Positions 56,429 to 64,000 of a stretch of DNA of 64,000 nucleotides are shown piece after piece. Numbering within the stretch: the stretch's first letter is position 1; the number at the start of each line of letters is the position of its first letter. The stretch spans positions 17,044 through 81,043 of the forward strand of contig JBDIAV010000006.1 of assembly GCA_039812645.1 (NCBI GenBank), written 5' to 3'. This DNA is from Ancrocorticia sp039812645. GTDB taxonomy: Bacteria > Actinomycetota > Actinomycetes > Actinomycetales > Actinomycetaceae. The notes below the pieces were generated by a model, which was given only the letters and a program-made list of their open reading frames with translations, was not told the origin of the DNA and did not search any database. The position numbers and the translations under genes are program-made.

Positions 56429-58003
56429 TCAGTGCTGGGCGGCCGAGACGTCCGTTCCCTTGGGTGTCAGGAAGAAGACGCCCGCCGCGACAGCCAGCAT
56501 GATGACTCCACCAATCAATCCTGTGGTCTGGAGTGAGTGGGTGAAAGCGATGCTCGCTTCTTGGGCGAGAGCAGGCATATTCAGTTCGTTCGCAATGGCG
56601 ATGGCTGATCCGATGGACTCCTCGGCCGCGGCGGATGTTGCTGTATCAAGCTGACCAAGTAATTGCCCGGCCTCGAACTCGGCGCGGAACAGCAACGCGG
56701 CAATTGAGCCAAGAATGGCAATGCCAAGGACCGAACCAATTTCGTACGAGGATTCTTCAAGAGCTGCGGCACTTCCCGCTGTGGATTCCGGAGTGCCAAA
56801 CATAATCATTGCCGAGCCGAGGGCGAGTGAACCGGTACCAAAGCCCACGAGTGTGAGTGCTGCCAGTACCATGGACACGCTGAGGTCGCCGGGCTGGAGG
56901 CCAATGAGGATGAGTCCGATGCCTGCCACACCCACACCGCTGGCAAGAACCGCTCGCGATGAGGTGAGGCGGGCTAATGATGGAGCTGCCAGAGAGGCGA
57001 TGGCGCCCGCGAGGGCCACCGGAAGCATCTTGACCCCGGCTTCAATCGGGGAGTTATTGCTGACAAGTTGCAGCCACTGGCCAAGTAAAAGCATGCCTGC
57101 ACCCATCGCGAAGGTGGTTCCCATCGCGGCGAGAATACCAGCGGTAAAGGGGCGGGAACGGAAGAGACTGAGCTCAAGTAGTGGAGATTCGCTGCGCAGG
57201 CATCGCGTGGCGAACCAGACGAGCAAAACCATCGCAACTCCAAGGACGATGAGTGCCTCGGGAACGAGCAGGCTCGACTCCTTGCCGAACTGCTTAATTG
57301 ACCAGATGAGTGCGGTCATGCCGGTGAGTGACAGCAGCGCGGCGAAAAAGTCTAGGCGCGTCGTGCTTGGGATACGTGATTCGGGGAGGAGGAGTGCGCC
57401 AGCAATAAGAGCAACGGCCATAAGGGGTACATTGACGAGGAAGGCGGAGTGCCATGAGAAGTATTCCAGAAGGAATCCTCCCACGAGTGGGCCGATGGCG
57501 GCGCCAAGTCCGGAGACCGCAGCCCAGATAGCGAGCGCCGTGGCGCGCTCGCGGGCATTTGTGAAAATTACACGGATGAGCGAGAGCGTAGTGGGCATGA
57601 TCATGGCTCCGCCCACCCCGAGGAGGGCACGCAACCCAATGACTGCTCCCGCAGTCTCGGAGAAAAACACCAGCAGGGACGTTCCAGCAAAGATGGTGTA
57701 ACCGAGAAGCAGCATACGCTTGCGTCCCCAACGGTCCGCAATGGCAGCGAAGGGAACGAGAAGGCCAGCGAGGATCAGTGAATAAATATCTACGATCCAG
57801 AGCAACTGGTCGGAGCTGGGTCGCAGCTCCTTGGACATTTCGGGAATAGCGATATTGAGAATCGTCATGTCCATAGTGATGACCAAGAGGCTTGCGGTCA
57901 GCACTGCGAGGCTGGCCCAGCGGCGGCGTTTGCTGAGTTCCTGATGAAGGCCGACAGTGTCGCGTTGTGGCGATCCGGGTCGGTTTATTGTTTGCGTACT
58001 CAT
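56429..58003 (-). CDS. MFS drug exporter, DHA2 family (14 TM)
   Basis: The 524-residue transporter has ~14 hydrophobic helices. It carries the EmrB/QacA-type signatures VITMDMTILNIAIPEMSKEL and ADRWGRKRMLLLGY (MFS motif A), and GLGAAIGPLVGGFLLEYFSW (motif C, antiporter). Such proteins expel amphiphilic drugs using the proton gradient. Its start overlaps the TetR stop by 4 bases, so regulator and pump are one operon. Confidence 0.93.
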   Translation of the reverse strand: MSTQTINRPGSPQRDTVGLHQELSKRRRWASLAVLTASLLVITMDMTILNIAIPEMSKELRPSSDQLLWIVDIYSLILAGLLVPFAAIADRWGRKRMLLLGYTIFAGTSLLVFFSETAGAVIGLRALLGVGGAMIMPTTLSLIRVIFTNARERATALAIWAAVSGLGAAIGPLVGGFLLEYFSWHSAFLVNVPLMAVALIAGALLLPESRIPSTTRLDFFAALLSLTGMTALIWSIKQFGKESSLLVPEALIVLGVAMVLLVWFATRCLRSESPLLELSLFRSRPFTAGILAAMGTTFAMGAGMLLLGQWLQLVSNNSPIEAGVKMLPVALAGAIASLAAPSLARLTSSRAVLASGVGVAGIGLILIGLQPGDLSVSMVLAALTLVGFGTGSLALGSAMIMFGTPESTAGSAAALEESSYEIGSVLGIAILGSIAALLFRAEFEAGQLLGQLDTATSAAAEESIGSAIAIANELNMPALAQEASIAFTHSLQTTGLIGGVIMLAVAAGVFFLTPKGTDVSAAQH

Positions 58004-58590
58004 GGTGTTTCTCCAGTAATTGGCATGGTGGCAAGGTAGCGAATTGTGTTGGCGACCTGTGCTTCGTCGATAGGAGCGCGATGGAGCGCGGCATGGATGG
58101 TGAGGCCGTCGAGGTAGACAGCAATGGCAGTGGCTCGCTCTTGACCGATGTGCTCAGCGAGAAGTTCGACAAGCCTGTCGAACCAGAGTCCGGCTAGATC
58201 GCGCATGGAGGGGTTGGTTGTTCCCGCATTGATGAGTGCGATTTCTCGCTGAACCTGTCGAGGGTCGTTGAGGAACTCGACCATGATGGATGCAGCCCGT
58301 GTAGAGGCGGAATCGACATCAACGAACAGTGGGGCGATCTCGTCAAGTTCGGCGTCGATTTCCTGCGCGATGTGGTTCAGCGCTGTTTCCCGAAGTTCGT
58401 CAAGTGACGAGAAGTACTGGGTGGTGGATCCCAGTGAGACGCCAGCGCGCTTAGCAATGGCGCGATGTGTGAGTCCCGCGGGTCCATTCTCCATCAGCAG
58501 GTCAGCTGCGGCGCTGATAATGGCGCTTTTGCGTGCCTGAGGATCTCGGCGACCTTTGGGAGGAGTGGTGACATCCTGCTCTGAAACCAT
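58000..58590 (-). CDS. TetR-family transcriptional regulator
   Basis: From the ATG at 58590, preceded by GGAGAA, the protein has 196 residues. An upstream in-frame ATG at 58617 lies within the operator and is less likely. The helix-turn-helix is at ~15-60 (AAADLLMENGPAGLTHRAIA, KRAGVSLGSTTQYFSSLDEL). The C-terminal helical domain senses an unknown ligand. It most likely represses itself and the downstream DHA2 pump through the paired palindromes just upstream. Confidence 0.92.
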   Translation of the reverse strand: MVSEQDVTTPPKGRRDPQARKSAIISAAADLLMENGPAGLTHRAIAKRAGVSLGSTTQYFSSLDELRETALNHIAQEIDAELDEIAPLFVDVDSASTRAASIMVEFLNDPRQVQREIALINAGTTNPSMRDLAGLWFDRLVELLAEHIGQERATAIAVYLDGLTIHAALHRAPIDEAQVANTIRYLATMPITGETP

Positions 58591-58600
58591 CGCGTATTCT

Positions 58601-58644
58601 CCTGTACTTTTGTACAACTTCTAATACTTGTACATTTGTACAGG
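58601..58644 (-). promoter_or_regulatory. Paired TetR operators upstream of the regulator-exporter operon
   Basis: CCTGTACTTTTGTACAA (58601-58617) and TTGTACATTTGTACAGG (58628-58644) are each TGTAC(N)GTACA palindromes and mirror one another, with centres 27 bp apart. On the minus strand TTGAAA-18-TACAAA could be the promoter, with the -10 inside the distal operator. Confidence 0.85.
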
Positions 58645-58843
58645 ATTTGGGTCGAGTTTTTCAAGTCCGCCGACGCGCCTCACATTGTGTGTGTTGCTGA
58701 CACCCCGTTGTGTCGACGGGTCGCTGCGGATGTGGCCCGCGATGGGCCGTGGGTGGTGGGTGGCGCACTTGGGCTGACCCTGCAGGTGAGTTGCTTCGTC
58801 GTCGTCCCACTCATCCCAAAATGCGAACGAATTTCATTTCGGT

Positions 58844-58860
58844 TTGATAATCGTTATCAA
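58844..58860 (+). promoter_or_regulatory. Zur/Fur-type box upstream of the zinc lipoprotein
   Basis: TTGATAATCGTTATCAA is a perfect 7-3-7 inverted repeat with the TGATAAxxxTTATCA pattern of actinobacterial Zur and Fur-family boxes. It lies 104 bases upstream of the AztD-like gene, so zinc repression is the natural reading. Confidence 0.8.
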
Positions 58861-58964
58861 TAAAAGTTAGTCTGTCGGACAGATGATGGAGAAAGGTATC
58901 CCACCCAGACCCTAACTCCGCAGGCGATCCTAAATAACACAAAATGAAAGGCACAAGGTTCCCC

Positions 58965-60290
58965 ATGAACCGAAGCATTCGACCGGCTCACCGTCTTGTT
59001 GCGCTGAGCGCCGCCGCACTCCTGACTCTTGCAGCGTGTGGCAATGGGGCGGACAAGCCGGCAGCGGATTCCACCACCGCCGCTGAGCAGCACGATGACG
59101 GCCACGATCACGAAGGTGAGCACACCGACGAGGGGACAAGTGCGGGAACTGAGGCTGCCGCACAGACCCCGCGTCTCGCCATTACATATGACGGCGGTAT
59201 TGCCGTTCTGGATGCCAACACGTTGGAGACCGAGGGTGAGTTTAAGCTCGACGGCTTCAATCGCGTCAACTCTGCCGGAGATGGCCGTCATGTCGCGGTG
59301 ACGACAACCGGGGGCTGGGCTCTGCTCGATGCGGGCACGTGGAGCCAAGCGCACGGAGATCATTCCCATTACTACACGAGTGAGCCGACTCTCTCGGACG
59401 TGCTCGTCGAGGCGGATACGCCGGGGCACGTCGTCGTTCATGATGGACTGGTTGCGTTCTTCGATGACGGCACCGGTAAGACAGTGGTTGTGGAAGCCTC
59501 CGATTGGTCCGAGGCTGTCGAACATGGTCACGTCCACGCGGTTCGTGAGTACACCGCTGACAAGGCGCATCACGGCGTGGCCGTCGCGAATTCTGCCGGC
59601 GAACTTCTCGTGACCCGAGGTGACGAGAACACCCGCACCGGAGCCATGATTCTTGACGCTGACGGCAAGGAAATTGCCGTGAACGATGAGTGTCCGGCCG
59701 TCCACGGTGAGGCTGCATTCGAAAGCACTTCTGGTGAGGAGAGCGTCGTACTTGGCTGCGAGAATGGTGCGCTGGTCTTCCACGGCGATCAGGCTCACAA
59801 GATTGCCTCGCCGGATTCGTATGGTCGGATCGGCAGTGTCTTTGCGGCTGATGGTAACGATGTCGCTGTGGGAGACTACAAGATAGATCCTGATCAGGGG
59901 GCGGCACTTGAGAAGATCGCCCTCATTGACACTGCGAACGACAAGCTTGAGCCGATTGATCCGTTTGGTGGTTCCGGCGCCAAGTATGGTGGCAAGGGCA
60001 TCAGCCGCGGTGCAGGGGGAGAGATTCTTGTGCTCGGAACCGATGGTCTGCTGCGGGTCTTGGATCCTGCGACCGGCGACGAGCTGCGCTCGATTCAGGT
60101 GGTTGAGGCTTGGGAGGTCCCGGACGATTGGCAGGCTCCCCGTCCGGCAGTCATCGAATTGGCCGGAATGGCCTACGTGACCGATCCTGCTACCAAGACC
60201 ATCCACATCGTCGACTACGAAGGCGGCAAGGTCTGGAAGTCCGTCGAGGTTGGTAAGGAAATGAACGAGATCGTTGGCGTTACCGGCTGA
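58965..60290 (+). CDS. AztD-like zinc-binding lipoprotein
   Basis: From ATG 58965 the protein has 441 residues; an alternative ATG lies at 58944. The lipobox LAAC places the lipid on C25. A His/Asp/Glu-rich linker (EQHDDGHDHEGEHTDE, ~45-62) precedes a beta-propeller-like domain with scattered histidines (HGDHSHYYTSEP, VEHGHVHAVREYT, KAHHGVAVANS). This composition and order fit AztD, the zinc chaperone that loads the AztC solute-binding protein. The ABC partners aztABC are not in this window. Regulation is probably by Zur. Confidence 0.82.
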   Translation: MNRSIRPAHRLVALSAAALLTLAACGNGADKPAADSTTAAEQHDDGHDHEGEHTDEGTSAGTEAAAQTPRLAITYDGGIAVLDANTLETEGEFKLDGFNRVNSAGDGRHVAVTTTGGWALLDAGTWSQAHGDHSHYYTSEPTLSDVLVEADTPGHVVVHDGLVAFFDDGTGKTVVVEASDWSEAVEHGHVHAVREYTADKAHHGVAVANSAGELLVTRGDENTRTGAMILDADGKEIAVNDECPAVHGEAAFESTSGEESVVLGCENGALVFHGDQAHKIASPDSYGRIGSVFAADGNDVAVGDYKIDPDQGAALEKIALIDTANDKLEPIDPFGGSGAKYGGKGISRGAGGEILVLGTDGLLRVLDPATGDELRSIQVVEAWEVPDDWQAPRPAVIELAGMAYVTDPATKTIHIVDYEGGKVWKSVEVGKEMNEIVGVTG

Positions 60291-60426
60291 CTCTTCGACG
60301 CAACACAAGTGAATCGCGAATAGTGCACTGGATATCGCTGTTTTGTCCTGGATTATGGCCGGTACTGCCCATATACGGTGCACTATCTTGAGAGACTGAC
60401 GATGAAACCGGCTTGCACGAGCCGAG

Positions 60427-60511
60427 GCGTGCGACCGCACTGTGTGGGGTGACGGTCGCACGCAGTCACGAGGCAGGGCCCAAGATGGGGTAACTCATCT
60501 TGGGCCCTGCC
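60427..60511 (+). terminator. Two tandem hairpins after the zinc lipoprotein gene
   Basis: GCGTGCGACCG pairs with CGGTCGCACGC (~60427-60462). A second 16-bp perfect stem, GGCAGGGCCCAAGATG (60472-60487) with 60496-60511, is followed by GTTAGTTTT. It also serves the convergent ATPase gene. Confidence 0.8.
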
Positions 60512-60530
60512 GTTAGTTTTACTGGCGAGA

Positions 60531-62522
60531 TTAGTCCTGCGGCTCTAAGAGGGTGTCAGCGCTGCCAGTTTCTTCACCGACGACGGCGTCCACTACGGTC
60601 CCGGCATTGGGTTCTGTATCTTCAGCCGTCTTCGCTGTGTCCTCGAAAATGCGAAGTGCGCGGAAGCGGTTAAGCGCTGCGCCCAGATCGATGGCACGGG
60701 GCTCGGCGACATGGGCGGGCCACTGGCGCGCGCCAAACTTCGTCAGTGCATCGAGTCCCTCCGTGACGATAAGTTCGGCAACTTGCGCGGTGAGCGTGGC
60801 AACCGACGCTTCGCCGTCGCTTAACTTCTCGAGAATTCCTCGCAGCCCCCAAGCGATTGCCTCTGTTTGGCCCGGCTCGACGATCTGCTCGACATCCGAG
60901 ATATCGACCTGTTGTTTGTCGAGCTGGATCTTGTCCATACCCATCGCCTTGGTCTTGGGGCGATCGGTGCGGCGGGCGGAACCTAACGGAACACGTGGCG
61001 CAGTCGTGGGAAAATCGGTTTCGTCGCTACGCTCGCGTGGATTATTAGCGACGACGGCGCGCGCCTTCGCCGTGACATCCAGACAGCGGTAGGTGTCAAG
61101 CATGAGGACCCGGTCGGCAATATCGAGATAGTCGCCGGAGCCACCCATGACAATGATGGTGGAGATGCCGCGAGAGCGGGCGAGAGCACCGATACGATCC
61201 ACGAGTGGCGTGATAGGTTCTTTCTCCGCGTGGACGAGTTCGCGCATGCGGGCGTCACGGATGAGGAGATTGGTGGCGGAAGTATCTTCATCAATGAGTA
61301 GAAGATTGGCGCCGAGTTCTGCTGCCTCAATGATAGCGGCGGCCTGCGAGGTAGAGCCGGAGGCGTTTTCGGTAGAGAAGTTTGTGGTGCTGGTGCCACC
61401 GGGCAGATGGTTGATGAAGGGTGAAACATCCACTCCGGTGACGGCGCGACCATCAGCTGCGCGGATCTTCATAGCGCTTGGCGTGGTGGCCACTAGTTCG
61501 CGCCCATCGCTGGGGATATGCGCGTAGACACCACGCTGGAGGGCTCCAAGAAGAGTGGACTTACCGTGGTAGCCGCCGCCAACGATGACTGTGATGCCAG
61601 GTTCAATGGCCATACCTGTCACGGTTCCAGCGTGTGGAAGCGTGACTGTGTGACGGAGGTCTTCAGGAGCGGTAAACGGGACAGCCTCGCTTAGTGGGAG
61701 CTGTGAGATGCCTGAGCGGCGGGGGAGAACGGCACCATCGGCGACGAAAGCAAGCCAACCGCGTTCAGTGAGAATCCGCTGGAGTGCGCAATAATCTTCG
61801 TAGACGGCTACATGCTCACGAAGCTGCTGAAGGTATGGGGCGGCATCGTCGTGGGCAAAGTCGAGTGTCTCCATGACAGTGTCCGGGAGGTCGCGATCAA
61901 AGATCTCGGCGGCGGTATGCCCCATGATGGTGCGTCCCCGAGCTGGCATGTGCACCTGGAAGCGGAGCTCGATACTTTCTTCAGTGACTATACATGCGGA
62001 GCGGCGCAGGATCTCCTGGCCGGGGCGGGCAATTTGGATCGTCGAGGGACGCGCGAAACGGCCGATGTTGCGGTCGAAGGCGCGATTGAGGAAGTCGGCT
62101 ACGGCGACGCGCTGGTCTGTTGTTGCGATGAGTTCGACGGGAAGTCCGACCTTCTCTGGCTGGGCAGTTGCTCTCAGTGACGACGGCGGCGCATACGGAT
62201 CGGCTTGGACCCTGTCGATTGCAAGCGAGAAGGCGCCAAAGTCCCAATCGCCGATAAGCGACTTGTACGAGCCATAGTTGCGGCCATCAAGGCGATGAAG
62301 AGAGCTGATGAGTTCGTCATCAAGGCCCTCGCGGCGGCGAGCGGGCTGGTTCGCGTAAGCCTGATCGCGGGTGCGGCCGCTCCGGCCACGGTTACCTCCG
62401 TGGTACGTGCCATCGTGGTTGTCCCGTCCACCACGGTCAAACTTGCTGCTGCGGGGCCCTCCGTGATCATTGAAGGATCCTCCGCGATCGTTGCGGGAAG
62501 AGGAGTACTGATCGTCAGTCAT
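60531..62522 (-). CDS. COG3044 ABC-class ATPase with RGG-rich N-terminus
   Basis: The 663-residue protein belongs to the predicted ABC-class P-loop ATPases of COG3044. Walker A reads GGGYHGKST (~315-323), the signature-like segment NASGSTSQAA (~387-396) and Walker B LLLIDEDTSATNLLIRD (~407-423). A trypanosome relative (MRB1590) is an RNA-editing-associated RNA-binding ATPase. The bacterial role is not settled. The first ~65 residues are Arg/Gly/Asp/Ser-rich with RGG motifs, resembling RNA-binding tails, and the last ~40 residues are acidic. No membrane segment is seen. It is convergent with the zinc lipoprotein. Confidence 0.87.
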   Translation of the reverse strand: MTDDQYSSSRNDRGGSFNDHGGPRSSKFDRGGRDNHDGTYHGGNRGRSGRTRDQAYANQPARRREGLDDELISSLHRLDGRNYGSYKSLIGDWDFGAFSLAIDRVQADPYAPPSSLRATAQPEKVGLPVELIATTDQRVAVADFLNRAFDRNIGRFARPSTIQIARPGQEILRRSACIVTEESIELRFQVHMPARGRTIMGHTAAEIFDRDLPDTVMETLDFAHDDAAPYLQQLREHVAVYEDYCALQRILTERGWLAFVADGAVLPRRSGISQLPLSEAVPFTAPEDLRHTVTLPHAGTVTGMAIEPGITVIVGGGYHGKSTLLGALQRGVYAHIPSDGRELVATTPSAMKIRAADGRAVTGVDVSPFINHLPGGTSTTNFSTENASGSTSQAAAIIEAAELGANLLLIDEDTSATNLLIRDARMRELVHAEKEPITPLVDRIGALARSRGISTIIVMGGSGDYLDIADRVLMLDTYRCLDVTAKARAVVANNPRERSDETDFPTTAPRVPLGSARRTDRPKTKAMGMDKIQLDKQQVDISDVEQIVEPGQTEAIAWGLRGILEKLSDGEASVATLTAQVAELIVTEGLDALTKFGARQWPAHVAEPRAIDLGAALNRFRALRIFEDTAKTAEDTEPNAGTVVDAVVGEETGSADTLLEPQD

Positions 62523-63105
62523 GGTTCTAGCCTACGGGCCATGCACGATGAGGCGTCGAGGTAGCTTCGAGACTCTTCGCACAGGTGAACCCGAACAAGC
62601 ATGTGGTGAATCACCTGCCGGAAGTCTAGGAGACGGTGTGGTACCGGAGTTGTCCCGGTATTGGAGACGTGTAAGCGGCCCGCAACCCACGAACGTCTCA
62701 AATGATGAACATGATATGTCAATAGTTATCAATGAGATAACGGAGAGTTCTCCGTGGTAGACGTGGGTTTTTGGTATCGAGAAAAGCATTCTCACATCCC
62801 TGAACTAATTAGTCAGTACAAATAATGTACTTACATGGTTTACGCTTGTGTTAGGTGAGATTCCCATGGTTGTAAGAGGGGTGCTTGGTTCGCAACATTT
62901 CATGCGAAATAGAGCTTTGCATTACTTAGGACAATTAATGGTCAAATCTTACATTTAGGTCTACGGGGCTCTGGAACTTCACATTGTCCTCGCCGAGATG
63001 CGAGTGCCTGGGTTACGTCGACATCGCTGAAGTGCATCCGCATTTTGCGAAGCAGAACTAGATATCGGTTCTCAAAGAAGAACCTTGAAGTCTCTTGGAA
63101 GAGTT
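62523..63105. promoter_or_regulatory. Long AT-richer divergent intergenic region
   Basis: There is no supported gene in 583 bases. Small palindromes are dense: GAGACGT/ACGTCTC (~62663-62700), ACGGAGAGTTCTCCGT (~62740-62756), ACTAATTAGT (~62803-62813) and GTAC-AAATAAT-GTAC (~62817-62831). Promoters for the divergent ATPase and secreted-protein genes should lie here. The section at 62790-62960 is visibly AT-rich compared with its surroundings. Confidence 0.55.
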
Positions 63106-64000
63106 ATGTATCCGACAACAATGATTAGGTTGCGCAGAGCTGTCACTAGTGTGATCGCAGCTTCTATCGTGCTTCCGACGCTCATCGTCCCTTCTTCTGC
63201 AATGGCCGAGGAAGCTCCGCGCACCTCCGTTACCGTGGCGGATGATATTCCACTTGCTGCTGACACAATGAATCGAACCGTTACCGAAGGTTGGGGAAGC
63301 GCCGATACGGGTGGTTCTTACACCGCTTCACCAGAGAAGGCGGGTGCGGTTAAGGACGGAACGGCAACCCTGGTGAGCCCTGCACCTGGACAGACTGCTT
63401 CCATGACCCTTGATTCTGTCGTCACGCGCGATGTTCTTAGTCATGTGGACGTGGCTCTTCCTCACCTCCCTGTCGAGGGGAGCGAGGCATACGTGAGTAG
63501 TTTTGCCCGTGGAGATGCTGAGAACTCCTATGCCGTCGTGCTGATTGTGGATTCTGATGGTACGTCTGAGCTTGTGCTGGAGCGTAAGCAGAAGTCGGTC
63601 GATGATGCGAATGAGTCGGGTGGCGATGATGCGGAGTCGACGGACGATAATGGTGAGTCTGCCGATGGTGACCGTAATTTCTTGGAGACAACTTTTGTGA
63701 CTGTCCCCGGTCCACAAGTGAAGGCCGGGGAACCGGTGTCTGTGGAATTCTCGGTGGTGGGAACAGACACTGTTGAGCTTGGTGCCAAGGCCTGGACCGT
63801 TGGCACTGAAGCGCCTGAGTCGTGGATGGCATTTGCTCAGGATACAGAGAGCGATCATCTTACTGAGGCTGGAGCTGTGGGTGTCAGTGTGTCCTCGCCG
63901 CGTGATGGTGAGGTATCGCCTATCGAATTTGATAACCTCCTGATTGAAGAGATTCCAGCTTCCCCAACTGATTCGCAGGAGCCTTCTCTGGAATCTGCTG
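63106..64000 (+). CDS. Secreted protein, N-terminal part (3' end outside window)
   Basis: The frame is open from ATG 63106, behind GGAAGAG, to the window edge: 298 codons without a stop. A signal peptide (RAVTSVIAASIVLPTLIVPS, cleavage near AMA at ~34) starts it. The mature part begins with TVTEGWGSADTGGSYTAS, a motif seen at the head of jelly-roll modules in large actinobacterial surface proteins. An acidic Asp/Ser/Gly linker (SVDDANESGGDDAESTDDNG) interrupts the domain at ~165-190. A lectin-like or adhesin role is a guess. An ATG five codons on (63121) is an alternative start. Confidence 0.8.
   Translation, partial: MYPTTMIRLRRAVTSVIAASIVLPTLIVPSSAMAEEAPRTSVTVADDIPLAADTMNRTVTEGWGSADTGGSYTASPEKAGAVKDGTATLVSPAPGQTASMTLDSVVTRDVLSHVDVALPHLPVEGSEAYVSSFARGDAENSYAVVLIVDSDGTSELVLERKQKSVDDANESGGDDAESTDDNGESADGDRNFLETTFVTVPGPQVKAGEPVSVEFSVVGTDTVELGAKAWTVGTEAPESWMAFAQDTESDHLTEAGAVGVSVSSPRDGEVSPIEFDNLLIEEIPASPTDSQEPSLESA

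Noticed and set aside
58844..58860. The palindrome as a parS or replication site
   Set aside because: Its sequence does not match parS, while its TGATAA...TTATCA symmetry and position before a zinc lipoprotein fit a Zur/Fur box.
58857..60461. 534-codon open frame antisense to the zinc lipoprotein gene
   Set aside because: The plus-strand gene has a signal peptide, lipobox and a regulatory box. The antisense frame has none of these.

Overview
The window is chromosomal DNA from a moderately GC-rich actinobacterium. The best guess is the Actinomycetaceae (Actinomyces/Trueperella-like). The evidence is the actinobacterial S10-spc-alpha ribosomal order with no rpsD between rpsK and rpoA, zinc-ribbon forms of S14 and L36, a long glutamine-dependent NAD synthetase, a GuaB3 paralogue next to guaB, MacAB-type export genes and frequent leaderless GTG/ATG starts. 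No rRNA, tRNA, CRISPR array, intact insertion sequence or prophage was seen.

Layout. 1-12.2 kb: ribosomal/translation block from the end of rpsC through rplO, then secY-adk-map, then infA-rpmJ-rpsM-rpsK-rpoA-rplQ. Each transcription block ends in a long GC-rich hairpin. 12.5-17.2 kb: a ROK-family kinase-like gene divergent from truA, then rplM-rpsI and glmM. 17.3-27.6 kb: dedA, coaA (minus), then glmS-nnr-alr-tsaE-membrane protein-tsaB-rimI and tsaD, covering cell-wall precursor supply, NAD(P)HX repair, D-Ala synthesis and t6A tRNA modification. 27.7-29.6 kb: a THUMP-like methyltransferase and groES under a CIRCE operator. 29.9-34.8 kb: lipoprotein, membrane-fusion protein, ABC ATPase and FtsX/MacB permease. 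35.1-40.3 kb: guaB, exonuclease, guaB3, a FadR-type regulator and an Asp/Glu racemase. 40.4-45.6 kb: a secreted leucine-rich-repeat protein, GNAT and nadE. 46-47.9 kb: a YtrA-type GntR-ABC operon. 48.2-56.2 kb: sodium:solute symporter, small membrane protein, esterase, a complete fixABCX electron-transfer cluster and an ADP-ribosylglycohydrolase. 56.4-63 kb: a TetR-controlled DHA2 exporter, an AztD-like zinc lipoprotein behind a Zur/Fur-type box, and a COG3044 ABC-class ATPase with an RGG-rich N-terminus. The window ends inside a secreted protein.

How the parts fit. The first half is essential growth machinery, and control is visible as terminators, leaderless promoters and the CIRCE site. 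The second half is accessory and envelope-directed: surface protein, exporters, zinc handling and a catabolic/redox module whose substrate cannot be read from the sequence.

Most unusual non-coding signals: a two-copy dispersed element (15.7 kb and 45.7 kb) built of four AAAGRATTGAG iterons around a variable core; a 10-mer GACGACGGCG found at least 16 times on either strand, in genes and intergenic DNA; a 24-bp perfect inverted repeat before fixA; and degenerate tandem repeats upstream of the symporter that resemble an IS21-type transposon end.
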